Assembly (NCBI GenBank): GCA_000469685.2
Contig: LS997562.1
Coordinates: forward strand, 16,797,825 to 16,861,824
Length of the DNA: 64,000 nucleotides
From: Haemonchus contortus
Lineage: Eukaryota > Nematoda > Chromadorea > Rhabditida > Trichostrongylidae
Direction of reading: 5' to 3'
Under the pieces are notes generated by a model. The model ran no database searches and was not told the DNA's origin. It was given only the letters and a program-made list of their open reading frames with translations. The position numbers and the translations under genes were made by a program. Positions 48,100 to 60,279 of the stretch are shown piece after piece. Position 1 is the first letter of the stretch. Each line of letters begins with the position of its first letter.

Positions 48100-50530
48100 A
48101 AACCATAATTCTCTCCATTATGCAGGTCTAAATTGAAAAATGCGAATCAAAGGGCCAAGCTGATGAAGCGAGGGCAAGAGAATTAATGAATGTATTCAAT
48201 GAAAACATTCATAGAGGGATGTCGAATCGATTGATGGGTTTTCAAGTGAAGTTGAGTTGTTACCAGAGAAAAAGGGAAGTTACCCTTCTGTAGACGATGA
48301 CAAGTAACCATTCGAGTTATGGGATATTATAAAAAGAACATCTACTGAAAGTTGCTTCAACTAGGGAGCACACCCAATCCTTATCACTGGCTTATACATT
48401 TCAGGAACTGACTCCTAAGTGGAAGTGATCATTTTGTTGACAGTAAGGCATGATAGTCGTGAACATGGTCTCCTTGGCCTGCCTCTTAAGTTGCAGAAGC
48501 ATTTCGCAGATAGGCGTCAAAATAGTACCCTCTCTGCGTTCTTTCTGAATGTAGGCAGACATCAAAGAATCTTGAAAGCATGAGGAAGCGGACTTGACTG
48601 AGAAGACTTGATAATTGTGACGCAAGCTTGAATCACCCTTGTTCAACTAAGATTTTTTTCACTTTGAAAGTTCTATCCTCTCTATTTCAAAAATGAGTTC
48701 CTTCTTTGGGTTGTTGGCAGAAATTCTATTTGGTCATTTGGTCTGGAGGTTGCAGCTGCCGCTGTAGAACACGTAGCAAAAAGATTTAATTGAAACAAGG
48801 CACTCTAATGAAGACTTCCCCAGTCTATCTTAGTGGACTTCAGGTCCCCACTTCACCTCTCACTTTGTCCCTCACCCATCCTTTTCCTTACAGAATTTTT
48901 GGAGGATAGTTCAAAAAATGTTTCGCTTTTTCTGGAATTCCTTTTCCTTTTCTACGAAGATATACTAACCTATGGCATGAGAAAATTAAAATCTCGTCCG
49001 TCATTCACCCATATAATCGAGTAGGAAAAGAAAAACTTTTCTCGTAAGACGCTCTTTCAAATGGGATCGAGAAAAGGTTCCTGTGTGACAGCCTCCGAAG
49101 ATGCCGAGGAAGCTGCGGGTGGCGGTGAAGAGTCGGCCACTTTATGACTCAGAAAATTTATCGAATCATTGAAAATCGACTTTTATGACGGTTTTTATGT
49201 AAAGACTGGACTATTGCACTCGAACGGTTTTTATGGGAGGGTCGAGCACCTCCACTTGAAAGGCATGCTATTGTTCAATGAAAAACCTATTGCGAAGAAG
49301 ACGTCTCTTCAAGGAGAACAATATGAAAGGAATCCTCGTTTTTCCTAAGATAGGGATTCAAGGAAACGTTTAGGTTTCACTATCACATCTACCCATGCAA
49401 AAATTTACAGGAAATTTTGAAATCTCGCCCAGATTTTACGCGAGGGATCCCCTTCAAAGGTCCACTGCGGTCAGAAAAGTTCCTCATAAAAGAACAAACA
49501 AAATTGTTTCAGAACAAGCGTTTTCACATGCACGCTCATTCCTTCAAAAAAACTGAGCTTTAATCAGGATCGGTTCAAGATTCTGGTACAGGCCACAATC
49601 CAACCCAGTGCCGGTACCAGGCCATACGTTTCTACATACCGATACAGGTAAGAAGGTGTGAATGTTCAAATGTTCATATTTCTGTTCGTATGTTTATTTG
49701 ACGAAGAGTTCACGATTTTTTTTTCACTGCTAATGCAATGTTCAGGATACAAAGCGATAGGAAATGGTAATGAATGATAATGAAATGATTGAAAATGATA
49801 ACTGTGAGGAATTGCTGTTAAGTTCAGCAGCGCGTTTGCTGATTTTCGGATCGTTCTTTTTATCCATAACAGGACCAAGAACCAGAGCTGATAATGAATG
49901 ATAATTAATGATAATGATAGCTGTAAAGTAATCGCCAATAATTTCAGCAGTCTGCCTTCCTTATCTTCGAATCTTACTCTATACTCTAACAGTAGGGCTT
50001 TGGCCCTTAGACATGATTATGAGTGGTGCAAGGCCAAGTGACCACTGAGATAGTGGGTTATGTTTTAGAAATCGGTGGTATCTCATTGAAATTTGTCTGG
50101 GAACACCTGCCGCTGTTTTAGTTTCTACTTCACAAAGACGGCGCTTACATAAGAACACTGAACCCAATAACATGGAGACAATAATGGAGAGGGACGGGAA
50201 ATAATGTCGAGTTTATCGAGCCGATAAAAAATATTTCTCTCGATTACAATATAGGCCTTGTAGCTCTAATGAAACACCTCAAGAGTACAGCCTCAATTCT
50301 TGTCGATGCCATCGTTGCGATCAAAAGTAAGGGTTATCTGGCTAGCGCGGGAGTGGCTGCAGCTTTCTGAGATAGAGAGGCAATGAGAAATACTAATTTC
50401 ATCGGTAGGGCGGTTATCGATTGCCAGAAACACCGAGCTAAGCCTCTTCTACGTACGCTGCTGGGTATGGAATGCCTAGGCTACGAAATGAATCAAAAAA
50501 GGAAACGAGGAGAAAGCAGCCGTCCGTATC
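48100..50530. other. intergenic stretch, no confident gene
   Basis: An 81-codon minus-strand open frame (48646-48401) reads like ordered protein in places (KERREGTILTPICEMLLQLK) but has no clear splice borders or family; it could be a 5' exon of the RhoGAP gene or a lone ORF. 49750-49920 is rich in aatgataatg repeats. Otherwise nothing recognised. Confidence 0.35.
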
Positions 50531-50531
50531 A

Positions 50532-51890
50532 TCAATAGAACTTATTGCTCTCAATGGGTGGTTCGTTAAAGGCCATATGTAAATATTTACCGCAACTGAA
50601 AAGAGATCTAAATTAAGCCTCGCCTCAAAGAAAAAAGCCAATGAGAAACGTACCGCTGCACAACTTCTTCTACTTGTAGAAAAACAGTAGTATGTGAGCG
50701 GCTGCTTTTTCTCCCATCTATTATATTCACGCTACACTTTCAAGTTCTCGTGACAGTAATGAGCTTCCCAGAAATGTCATCCTCATTGTCGACCTGGCCT
50801 TGGGACTCCATGAAAAAGAAAAGAAAAACAAAAAGGCGTTCCATCGGGGAGCGATGACTATCCATGTTTCATGCGCTGAAAGCTGTGGTTTCTTCTCGTA
50901 AAGAGGTAATGAAAACGGATGAGAAAACACTGGCTCTACAGGAGCAAACGGATAATGTCCATGATCTTTATTTATAGTACTGAAGAAATGTCGTTACCAG
51001 AGTAGGTGACCTATACCCAATCCTAAGACGATCAGATCGAATCCTGCTAAAGGGAAAGAACGCTGAGATTTGAGTGCATCCAAGGCTCTGTACTAGTGTG
51101 GCGCTGACTGGTCGGAAAATGGGCTAGGTAGGCTAAAAAGCTCAAAAACTTCACCAATTGTATGTCACAGCAAGGGCGGACGAGTTCCAACGGCATTGTA
51201 GAAGCTGTGCACCTTCGCAAGGGACACCCATGCTGAAATTTAACCAACGAGTCATGACCCATGGCGACAGTGGAAGGCAGATTTGGACAGTTTTTGTTTG
51301 ATGTAGTCAGCTGTTCAAGCGATTGCAGCAACTGAAATCTCGTCCGAAACCTTAACAACTCCGTCATGGTCAACTCGTACAACCTCTACATCCACTACTT
51401 TTGAAAGGCTGTTTTTGACGTGAAAGAGGCAAATTCATACGCTTTCTCCGCCACCCATGCTTTATTTTTTTTATTAGTTGTTACGTCCGCTTTTCAGCTC
51501 AAAAAGGGTACGTTGAAATCAGAGTAAACTGTGCCTTAATGTCCATGTTCGACTCTCGATGAATCTTGGCATGGCTTTGCATTAATTTTATAAGATTTTA
51601 ATAAAACCTGTTGCCAAGATGGTAAATAGATTCTTATCAGCTATCGAATCTATTTACCATCTTGGCAACAGGTTTTATTAAAATCTTATAAAATTTGTGC
51701 CTTAATGGAATAGATGGTATGAAATACTAAGAAAGAAAGATTGGCCTCCCACATCCCCCTCTACTCGCCTATACTCGCTCGTCGGCAGTTCCCAAGCAAT
51801 CCGCCGCAGCACTCCCATCAAACTAAAGACGTCAATCGTCAATACGAGTTTTTCGGATAATCGCCGCAGCTCTGGACTGGAGTAATCCAT
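50532..51890 (-). CDS. candidate small gene, unknown function
   Basis: First exon 51890-51765 (ATG to donor gtagag, 42 codons): MDYSSPELRRLSEKLVLTID then VFSLMGVLRRIAWELPTSEY. It reads as an amphipathic helical, well-composed N-terminus. Downstream candidates on the same strand: about 50793-50750 (VDNEDDISGKLIT), 50669-50654 (16 bp) and 50595-50532 (CGKYLHMAFNEPPIESNKFY, stop). The last two join in phase; the others are not settled. No family recognised. Its long intron holds a family C repeat and the perfect hairpin at 51585-51694. Confidence 0.45.
51047..51539 (-). repeat. dispersed repeat family C, copy 2
   Basis: Diverged copy of 10008-10753; shared 'gcaactgaaatctcgtccg', 'ccactacttttgaaa' and the terminal '..aaactgtgcc' followed by TTAA at 51536-51539. 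Confidence 0.65.
51542..51695. mobile_element. 155-bp insertion containing a perfect 49-bp inverted repeat
   Basis: Arms 51585-51633 and 51646-51694 are exact complements, with a 12-nt spacer ttatcagctatc. The block is bracketed by the 12-bp direct repeat tgtgccttaatg (51530-51541, 51696-51707). It lies in the end of a family C repeat and contains 'ttttaataaaacctg', reminiscent of Penelope-type tails. Confidence 0.8.
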
Positions 51891-52083
51891 GCGATCCAAG
51901 CAGAAATTTCAAACTGGTCAAAACGGAATTCGATCAATCGTTAGAAGAAAAAAGCACAAGCTTACAATCCCTTCAGAGCAAACTGAAGGATTGTTGATAA
52001 AAAACTTATCAGAACGATGTCCTGAGCAAGAATATGTGATAACCTTTGCAAAAAAAAGCTGCCTTACCCCAGTCAAAGAGACG
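51889..52083 (+). CDS. possible exon, unrecognised
   Basis: Open frame with FQTGQNGIRSIVRRKKHKLT and LLIKNLSERCPEQEYVITFA, followed by a good donor (gtatgt at 52084). The 5' border may be the acceptor gatccaag at 51900. It overlaps the start codon of the minus-strand candidate gene head to head, so one of the two may be spurious. Confidence 0.3.
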
Positions 52084-52099
52084 GTATGTCATATTGGGA

Positions 52100-54235
52100 A
52101 AAGGTGTAAGAACTTGGAGCTCATACCGTTATGGAGCATGAGCATACAACGACTTACGCCCCAACCAAGCCCTGTACTGGGGTTCAATGAGTCCCCTTGT
52201 GCCGAGGAAACGATAGAGAGAAGTAGCAGTACTCACAAGACGAGCCTACCTCCTCCATTGCCGGCTCAGCCGACCTGTTTGGAATTCATGACACAGAACG
52301 ATAGAACCGAAGAAGTACTAAATAGAATAGTTGTCATGACCCCTTTCGGAAATTTGCTTCTTACACCACATTTCTTAGATTCAATGAGTGCTCTCGAATG
52401 ACCGCTTTGGTGAATCTACCGGTCGTCCTTCATTATCTACGCCAAAGACTTCAACCTATTTAACTACAATCGAATGGATCACCAAGGCGAAGGAGGTCGG
52501 TAACTAATGATAGACGCTGTACGAATGCTATCAGTTGAATCCTACCTTCTATGCCTCTACTATATAGTTGCTACTACCTCGGTGTGATGGCATATCCATA
52601 ACACTAACTTTATCATAGAGGTGGACTTTTGAGGACGAGCGGCTTCATGAACAGATGACCCGTTGATAGAATCCTCTGAAATCAACAAAAGAGATCAGGA
52701 TTCGCAAGCCTTCGGATTCTCCATATGGATATGAAGTCTTATTCTATCTCCGGGTAGTGTCGAATTCCATTTCCATGCGCATTTAAGCTATCGCGGAAAG
52801 GTTGTTAGCCTCAATAGGAAAGCAGTCGCGATTTTGCGAAATGGAAGTGAGCCGCTCATAAAGTGGAATGACTCCAGAAATGACTCCGAAGAGATGGGGT
52901 CAAGCAAGGTGAATTCGGAAAGGAACGAACGTTGGAACTGAATAGTCCACGACAAATTCTTTTGCATTAACGAGCCACAGTCATGCTTGGAGGCCTGAGT
53001 TTTACTCCGAACTTTGGGCAATGTTGGGTCATAGAGCATTGGAAATGAGTGATACTAGCCGATATGCAAACTTTTCTCTTCTTGGTTGCTCTCAGAGGAC
53101 TGTTTCCACTCTAAATGAGCAGTGTAAGCGTTATAGGCTTGGAAAATACGAAATGCCTAAAAACAGGCTGTCGCAACTTTTGATTCATTCGAAAATTCGA
53201 ATATTTCAGTCGAAAAAACAAGGAAAATTGAATATCGACGGTGGAAACCACTTGACGCACAGGATAACCGATCACTGTGAGGCCTGGAACGCAAAGAAGA
53301 GTTTCAGTGCATGACCGACAGGAAAATCTGGCTCAGAACAACTACACAAGCATTCAATATATACCCAAGCCATTGCCAACAATCTACAAGCACAAGCAGA
53401 TCGGTTACCATTGAATTCGTCTACTTCTCGTTTTCTTCTCCAACGTCAACTAGAAAGATATGTACGTATTTCACAGAGAGACTAATGGCTACGGAAGTTC
53501 AAAAGGAGGTTTTTGAACATAAGCTAGCTTTTATGGAGGAACTAAAGAAAAGCAAAGCAATTTTCCTATACAGTACGGTCCTATCTTGTTGAAAACGAAC
53601 TCGAAACTCTCTCTGACAATCTCCCAACAACTGAGGTTGAAAGCTGTGGAAGATGAATGGGCATGTGATTCTTTGCAGTTACCGGTCCTCTGAGGGAAGG
53701 CCAGTTTCCAGAAGTCCACTCAGGAGATGGGCAATCGGCGAATTAATGGATGGCTTTCCGTGCTTATTAAAACACTTCTACGATGGAGCATGCTTCATCG
53801 AACATGATACTTCTTAGGAATTGAGAAAAGTCAGTTTTTGATCGTTCCAGTTCAGCTATGCGCCCACCCATTTTGACAATTTTCAGAATGGTGACCGATT
53901 TGAGTGAGTGCTAAGTGGTCACGCATACAAAAAATATTGATAATCTGATAATTACGGAATCTGATGCAAAATAGCGAACCGATAGAAATGTTAGAATCAG
54001 TTGCCTTTGTCAGTATCAGTCCGTGATATGACCTTCAGAGAGCAGCCAAGGTAGCGGCGCCACTTGGCACTACACCACTTTTGCCCACACTTGAGAGCAA
54101 ACCATTCAAACCAACAAAAATTCAGTGATACAATGCAAAATGCTATGTTTTGCGGTATGGTAAAGTGCCTTGACAGCGTTTTTCGTTCATGAGGGTTAGT
54201 CATTCCAAATCGTAGTGAAGTATGCTTGCAAATTG
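52100..54235. other. stretch without confident gene
   Basis: Contains scattered short open frames, for example MATEVQKEVFEHKLAFMEEL at about 53485-53590 (+). They lack splice context or motifs. No repeat of the families above was recognised here. Confidence 0.3.
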
Positions 54236-54239
54236 GATA

Positions 54240-54432
54240 AAAATGGCAGGGTAAGAAGAAAGAAAGCCATCACAATGATTCCTCCAATACATCAATCAGT
54301 GTGATAGCAAAAACCATTCAGCAGCGTGGAGATTTGGGCGAGAGAGTGATTCGATTCATCGAGCAGGAGAAGCAGAGGAAAGAAATAGCCAAGGACACAC
54401 CGGAGGATAGAAACGAAGGAACTAGACCGTAA
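54240..54432 (+). CDS. possible exon encoding a charged helical segment
   Basis: Open without ATG: SNTSISVIAKTIQQRGDLGE then RVIRFIEQEKQRKEIAKDTP, ending at TAA 54430-54432. The heptad-like charged composition suggests a coiled coil. No acceptor chosen, no family. Confidence 0.3.
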
Positions 54433-54439
54433 ACGGTAA

Positions 54440-54860
54440 AGTATTCATGGGAATAGCCGTTGGGGCGGAGGCGCATGCAAATGAGGGCGAAGCTGTGTGG
54501 CACGAACTCGTCGCGCACCAACGGATCGTTACGTGTAGAGGTGGCCAGTGGTGACGATACGACGATACTATAATAGAGGGACGGACGGCCAGCGGTGGTG
54601 GGGGTGGCGCAAAATCTCACCAGCGGACGGACCCGTCGGCTGGTGCACCGCAACCTGTGCCTGTGTCTCAACGACTCTCGTTACCTCTCATCACTTCGGG
54701 AACACCATGTTATTCAAGGCTGCCGGCACTCACAAATAGATACGTTCGGCGGATTAGATGTCGTCAACGAGGGAAAGGGGAGATGTCGTGACGTGATTGC
54801 GTCAGCAGCTTCAGGCATTACGCATGCTGAAAGCCACGCCATTTAGCAGAAGCAGGCCAA
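54440..54860. other. GC-rich stretch, no gene assigned
   Basis: Noticeably more GC- and CpG-rich than its surroundings, with a 117-codon minus-strand frame rich in Arg/Ser that has no motif. Could be a promoter region or the core of an unrecognised element. Confidence 0.3.
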
Positions 54861-55206
54861 GAACTGGTTCCACCGAGCTCTACGCCAGCTTTTTAGTTCG
54901 ATTTGATGATAGAAGCTTTTGAGGATTGCATGTTGTCTTCACGGATAAGCTACGAAGCAGCTATTCGTATTTGAGAGTAAACTTCATGCCGGAATGGTTG
55001 CCATCACACAGTTTGGTCCAGTGTCGACGTCGAAGGTGCAAATATACTATCAATTATTTTTCCTTACCCCGTCTGGGAGAGTGACCTCATCCAATCGCTG
55101 AGATTGCTATTGGAGATTGCTATTGCCCTGCGCTGGCGCTATGAAAGATAGTCATTCCTTCTCTAATCATCAATGTAGGCTCTCAAAGAGTTCATTTTGA
55201 ACTTAA

Positions 55207-55700
55207 TGGTACAGTTCACGATAATTTCGAGGTTCCTTTCGAATTGAGAAGCGGAAGTGTTGATGTAGAGGAGCACATCGGTGGCAAAGAAAGTGATAAA
55301 TCCGCCTACTTCAAGGTTCTTCAAAAGTAGTGGAAAAGGAGGTTGTACGAGATCGCCGTGACGGGAATGGCATGTAGGGATGTTTGGACGAGATTTAACT
55401 TGCTCCCATTACGCAAAGAGATGACCACATCAAGGAAAATTGTCCAAATCTGCCTTTCACTGGGTTGTGACAAATAGTTTGAACTTCTTACATGACAGTC
55501 CCTCGAGATAGCGCAGCTACTACAAAGCCGTTGAAACTCGTCTATCATGGAAGTGGCATTCACACGATGCAAACTTTGCCCTTATTGTACCCTATACTGA
55601 ACGTTTTTCGATCCTATAAGGGCAGGTATAGCATAAGGGATAGCCTCGAATTCCCACTACATGGAAATCTCAGAGACCATTTTTATCGTGAACTGTGCCA
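55207..55700. mobile_element. TTAA-type MITE, family C copy 3
   Basis: Left end follows TTAA (55203-55206) with tggtacagttcacgataatt; the right end complements to tggcacagttcacgataaaa. The interior matches 51047-51539 and 10008-10753 in inverted orientation. This copy defines both termini of family C. Confidence 0.7.
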
Positions 55701-56959
55701 TCAGGGTTCAGGGAAATATTCTAGCCAGGTCAAGTTAAGAGAAAGGATTAAGTGTTGTTCGCGCTATCTACAGGGAAGGATGATATTTCAAATAAGAAGA
55801 CCAATCCCTGTATTTTCATCAGTATCCACTGCATAAAACCTGGACATATCAAATATTATTTCGGACATTTCGATGTTCGATTTAGGATCCGATTTGATGA
55901 TATCTTCTTACGTATTGCGCAAACACTAGATGAGCCCGAGAGCTGCCTAGAAGCTTATCTTGGCTTGTTTATTCGTCACTTCAAGCTTACTGCTGGCCGG
56001 GTGATCCGATGACGACTTAAGACGTGCTCGTACTTCATCCATGGGACACAAACGCAGGGTTCTCGATTTAGCAGCTACTTCGGAGCAAATCACCAGCAAA
56101 GTTTATCGAAAGCATGGAAATATATAGCGCCGAGTCCTAAGCAGAAGAAAATACTTTTTGGAAGGTTATCCTAATGTGCAATAACGCTGCCCACCCGTTT
56201 TCATTAGGTCTTTCCATCAGCTCAAGGAACATACGATAGGGTCAGAGTTGTAGACTTGGGCTACCGCAATGTAACATCCATGATACCTATGCTGCCGTGG
56301 GATGTGCTTTCGAAATCTTTGATGCGCTGAGATCTGGTCTTGCAGTCACTGAGAGTCAATCGGGCTGCATAAGAGACTATTATGTGTCGTAATCGCTGCA
56401 AAAATAGCTATTCGAATGGCGTAGTAAACAATTAATGGCCGGAATCAACGCCTACACAGAAACGCCAACCCGGCCCCTTCATATGTAGTGTTCGCTGGGT
56501 GCGGAAAAATTTACAAAGTGACCATACCACATAGTAGCATCTGAGGGGAGACGGGCAGTTGAATCGGTTGCGTGTAATCGACTCGCCGCGCGCGGCAGTT
56601 GCGGGCTAGTTGCCTCGTTATTGCAGTTCTAGCGCTCTTCATACGGCTCGATCGATATGTGATCAGTATTTTTGAAATGATTCTACTGCTGCTTCTTTTG
56701 CTCCTGTTTTTCTTACTGGCTGCGATGCTACTGCTTCACTCTACTACACTCCCTCGTGCGCGTCTTCGCTCTAGCCGCGAAGCGACAATTTCGAATCTCT
56801 GCATTACACCCACTATCTGGAGGATGAAGAAAGAAGTCATTTGGCATTAATCAAAGCGAAAATGGGATTGCTACTCTGAAGGGCCATACTGACTGGGAAG
56901 GAGACGAATATATAGAACATTTTTCACCTTTTCTCATCTGGGTATGAGGACATCCTTGA

Positions 56960-57220
56960 GGTTAGATAATGAAAACGCCGGAATTTGGGCGTCAATTCCG
57001 TCTGAGAGATGCGGCCACGTTTTCGACTTGAATTCAGAATCGTTCATCATTAGGTCGCTGATTAGTCTAGCCGAGTCTAGTACCAACCAACAACGTTAAA
57101 GGGATAAAGGACTTGGTTACCTTGAGCAGATACTAAGCCCGTACCCGATCCTGGGATCGAACGTGTTTGATAGTGCGCCTTGTAAAACTATATCAGTCAC
57201 GCCCTAAGCGAGAAAATTAT
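56960..57220 (-). repeat. tRNA-derived SINE, copy 3
   Basis: Minus strand B-box-like gttcgatcccagg (57162-57150), then a body shared with 38570-38690 and 40440-40560 ('ctgagagatgcggccacg' in + orientation). Confidence 0.5.
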
Positions 57221-57571
57221 TGGGATAAAACGTTATTCCTACAAGAAATAATTTCTACACACAATCTCACCCACATCTGGCGTTCTTTTGAAGGAATCAT
57301 CTCTCGGTGAACATGCAAGGTGAATCAAAGAGATTTCGTTTTGTTTCAGTCTTGGAAAACTAATTACGCCAGTATCAGTAAAGACAGTTTATCATAACTC
57401 GCACTGGTGCACCTAATTTAGAAATTTGGCTCTTCTCAAAACAGGCACGACTTAACACCAAACACCTACACATTTGCCCTATGGATTCTCTGCAATTCCT
57501 ATTTTCGCTCATCTTGGCATAAGTCTTTACTTAAGTAGGCCTTGATAATCTGTTTCCACGTCCGCGTTCAC

Positions 57572-58577
57572 CTGTAAGCCGTCAGGTAAGTATATGTATG
57601 ACGTCCGTACACTGGAAAACGTGCTGGTAGCAAAGCTCTCAATATGCTTTTTTCGATCCTGGTGGTAGATAACGAGACTATTAGTACAAAGAGGTAAGGC
57701 TGAAAAGGATTCACGTGAAAAATGCATCGCAAGGTTTTGTCCATTACATGTGAAAATACTTCACTAATTCAGTGAGCTACAATATGTTTAAGCTACTGCC
57801 AGTAAGCCCATTGCGGTGGTTCTGGAGAAGGAGTGCTGCGGGACTGCGCTAATATCTGCTCCCGATTACTGCAGGGGCAATCATCGCCTTCATCTGCTTT
57901 TTCTTATTTCAATGCTCATTGTCTTCTTCATCAGCTTCTTCTTAAGAGAGAGTATATGGAAAACTGATGGACTTCAGCCGCATTCGTCTCTTAGAATAAG
58001 AGTCACATCCAAATGAAGTCCCTATAAATGGAATAAGATGTCAATTTTCAATTATGCTATAAAATGCTATTGAATATACCCGCAATGAACTAACAGTAAA
58101 AATAGCAGAGATGTTCTGTTGAAAAACTGCTTGGTCAGCCGGTTGTAGCAATCGTTGTATTGATCGTGAATGACAAATAGAGCTCTTTTATTTTTTCTCT
58201 TAGTAATTTAGACTAATTTATGTTATGAACCTGCGCATAGGAAATCATCGTACGAATTTTCGTGCTTACCAGACCTGCGCCAAGTTTGGAAAGAGCTTTT
58301 CTCAACCGTTTGGATTTGCCACATGTAACATGTAACCTTGCAGATGCCTACTCAGCCCAGCTCCATTAGTACAAAGAATACATATGGCTGGATCGCCATT
58401 AGAGATGAAAGGAAGATCTACTACAGTAGTTTCAACAGGAGAGCTCGGTGAATCGACCGGAGGAAGAGCCGAGAAGGCTCCCAACGATGTCCATCCTACA
58501 ATGATTATAATTTCAATTTTGTAGCATCTACCTGCACAACCACTTTGGCAACTGCTGAATTTGAGAGCTTCTGCCAC
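57572..58577 (-). CDS. two or three exons of an unrecognised gene
   Basis: 58495-58337 encodes WTSLGAFSALPPVDSPSSPV, then VVDLPFISNGDPAICILCTN, GAGLSRHLQ. It splices in phase 1 to 57699-57572, encoding LPLCTNSLVIYHQDRKKHIE then SFATSTFSSVRTSYIYLPDG, phase 0 out with donor gtgaac. An upstream piece 58577-58532 (ALKFSSCQSGCA) is either a separate exon across a 36-bp intron or continuous with the next. Both exon ends have good acceptors (cttttcag). Ends of the gene not found; no family recognised. Confidence 0.5.
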
Positions 58578-59302
58578 TGGGAATACCTACACGCAAAAGC
58601 TACGATTTGGGAAACCTATCAGGATGAATCTGTTCGAAAAGCCTACTCTCAGCATGACAGAGCCAAACCGACCATTGAAAGAGAGGTGAGGTCGTAACTA
58701 GGGCATGATGGATGTGCAGTATTCTTTAGAATCAATAATAGCTAATTGCTGATCCAGTTCGTTACATAAACGAGAAAGGCTTTGGGGCTCGCGCTCAAGT
58801 CAGGGTCGTGTAGAATTCGTCGTAAGAAGTAATCGACAACGATGGCAGATATATTCACACATGTGAGAGGGACAAACCTTATGCCAACCTAATACTTAAG
58901 TACATACACCCCAGTACATCTGTTCAATTAGGCGGAATAAGAGTATTGAACCTATCCAGTTTGGTAGCTGCAGCAGCCATGGGTTGTACACCAAAAAAAG
59001 CAATTTCGGAATCTTCTGCTTTATTGAACACAAATAGAGGCACAAATATGTTATAAAATAAAAAGCTTGATCTCGAAACTAACTTTTGATTACGGAATAC
59101 CACAGAATTCCCCCAATACGGAAGATGGATAGAATTGAGCTCAGCATGACCGCTTCCAATTTTTTTTTACCGAAAATGGAATTAGAGACATAATTCAGAG
59201 AATAATTCACTCTGAATAACGACTTTTCGATTTTCACCCACTATCACTGACATTATTGCGATAGGCCATTTAGAAATACCACATTATTGGAAAAAAATTT
59301 AG

Positions 59303-60027
59303 GACTTCCACAACAAATTGGGCAAAAAAGAACTAGAACTACAAACCAGTTCGAGCTCATTCATATCACAACAATCATTGAAGGGACAGTCAAGAGATCC
59401 CGAAAAGGCAGACCCTATCTCAAAGTGAAAAATGTACTTCCAGATCAGTACTATAATGTGGAGTTCAATGTGCAAGATTTGTGGGAGTATGGCTTTGATG
59501 TGAAGGTATCGAATCGCTGATCGCGCCGACAAGGTGTCTGCACTTTGCAGTGAGCAAATAATGGGCCACTCCTTTGAGGCAAACACCTCTTACCCAACCT
59601 TCCTTAATTAGACCTTTCTAATCACGCTCAAGCCTTTTTCCATCTAAGACAAATGGGTATTATCTTCTAGAAACACTTGAATAGCACATTGCTTTCACTC
59701 TTTGTTACGGATCAGATGACCTCAGAGGTGTTGCCAAACTCTCCACCTATGATAAATGTCACAGGAAAGTATCAAGAGAGGTCATTTGGCTACATATTCA
59801 GGAATAGTGCGGTGCACGTTAAGCGGTAAACCTCATTTTGATTTTTTTATCCTCCTATTTTCCATAGCAAAAGGATGTCTTTGAAACTAGACATAATTGC
59901 ATGCTTGAAAGATTATTTCAGCGAGAAGATAGCGAATTTGGATATTTACACTCACACTGACAGTACGGATTATGAGCTGAATGGAAAGTTCACAGGAAAC
60001 TTTAGAGTTTTCGTTCGGAGACTGTGA
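59303..60027 (+). CDS. three-exon gene fragment, unknown (weak T-box-like pattern)
   Basis: Phase-closed exons: 59303-59505 (GTVKRSRKGRPYLKVKNVLP then DQYYNVEFNVQDLWEYGFDV), 59716-59825 (MTSEVLPNSPPMINVTGKYQ, ERSFGYIFRNSAVHVK), 59868-60027 (MSLKLDIIACLKDYFSEKIA, DIYTHTDSTDYELNG, stop TGA). The K.GR...LKV..VLP..YYNV rhythm faintly recalls the start of a T-box, and divergent nematode T-box genes exist, but the rest does not align in my reading. Alternatively the last exon splices at 60024 into the open frame ending at 60269. The 5' end is not found. Confidence 0.5.
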
Positions 60028-60279
60028 AAGGGCAGTATTTTCGACAGAGCGTCATCCCAGAAATATGGTTGAGCACACAAGCATACCGATCGCAGTGCAC
60101 CCAATGGATAGCGAGTGGAGTGCACCATACATGGTCTCAAACAGTGCGGAATCGTGACTTCGCGAAACGCTACATACAATCGCTCCCAAAACTAGCAAAA
60201 CTTCAGCAACCTGATTTATTGTGTGATGTAAGAGAGCAACTAGGCTTTTCTACAAAAATAATGGTCTAAACGCGTCTAA

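Noticed and set aside
54318..54671. 117-codon Arg/Ser-rich minus ORF
   Set aside because: Open only because of local GC-rich composition; no motif, and the opposite strand carries more protein-like text upstream.
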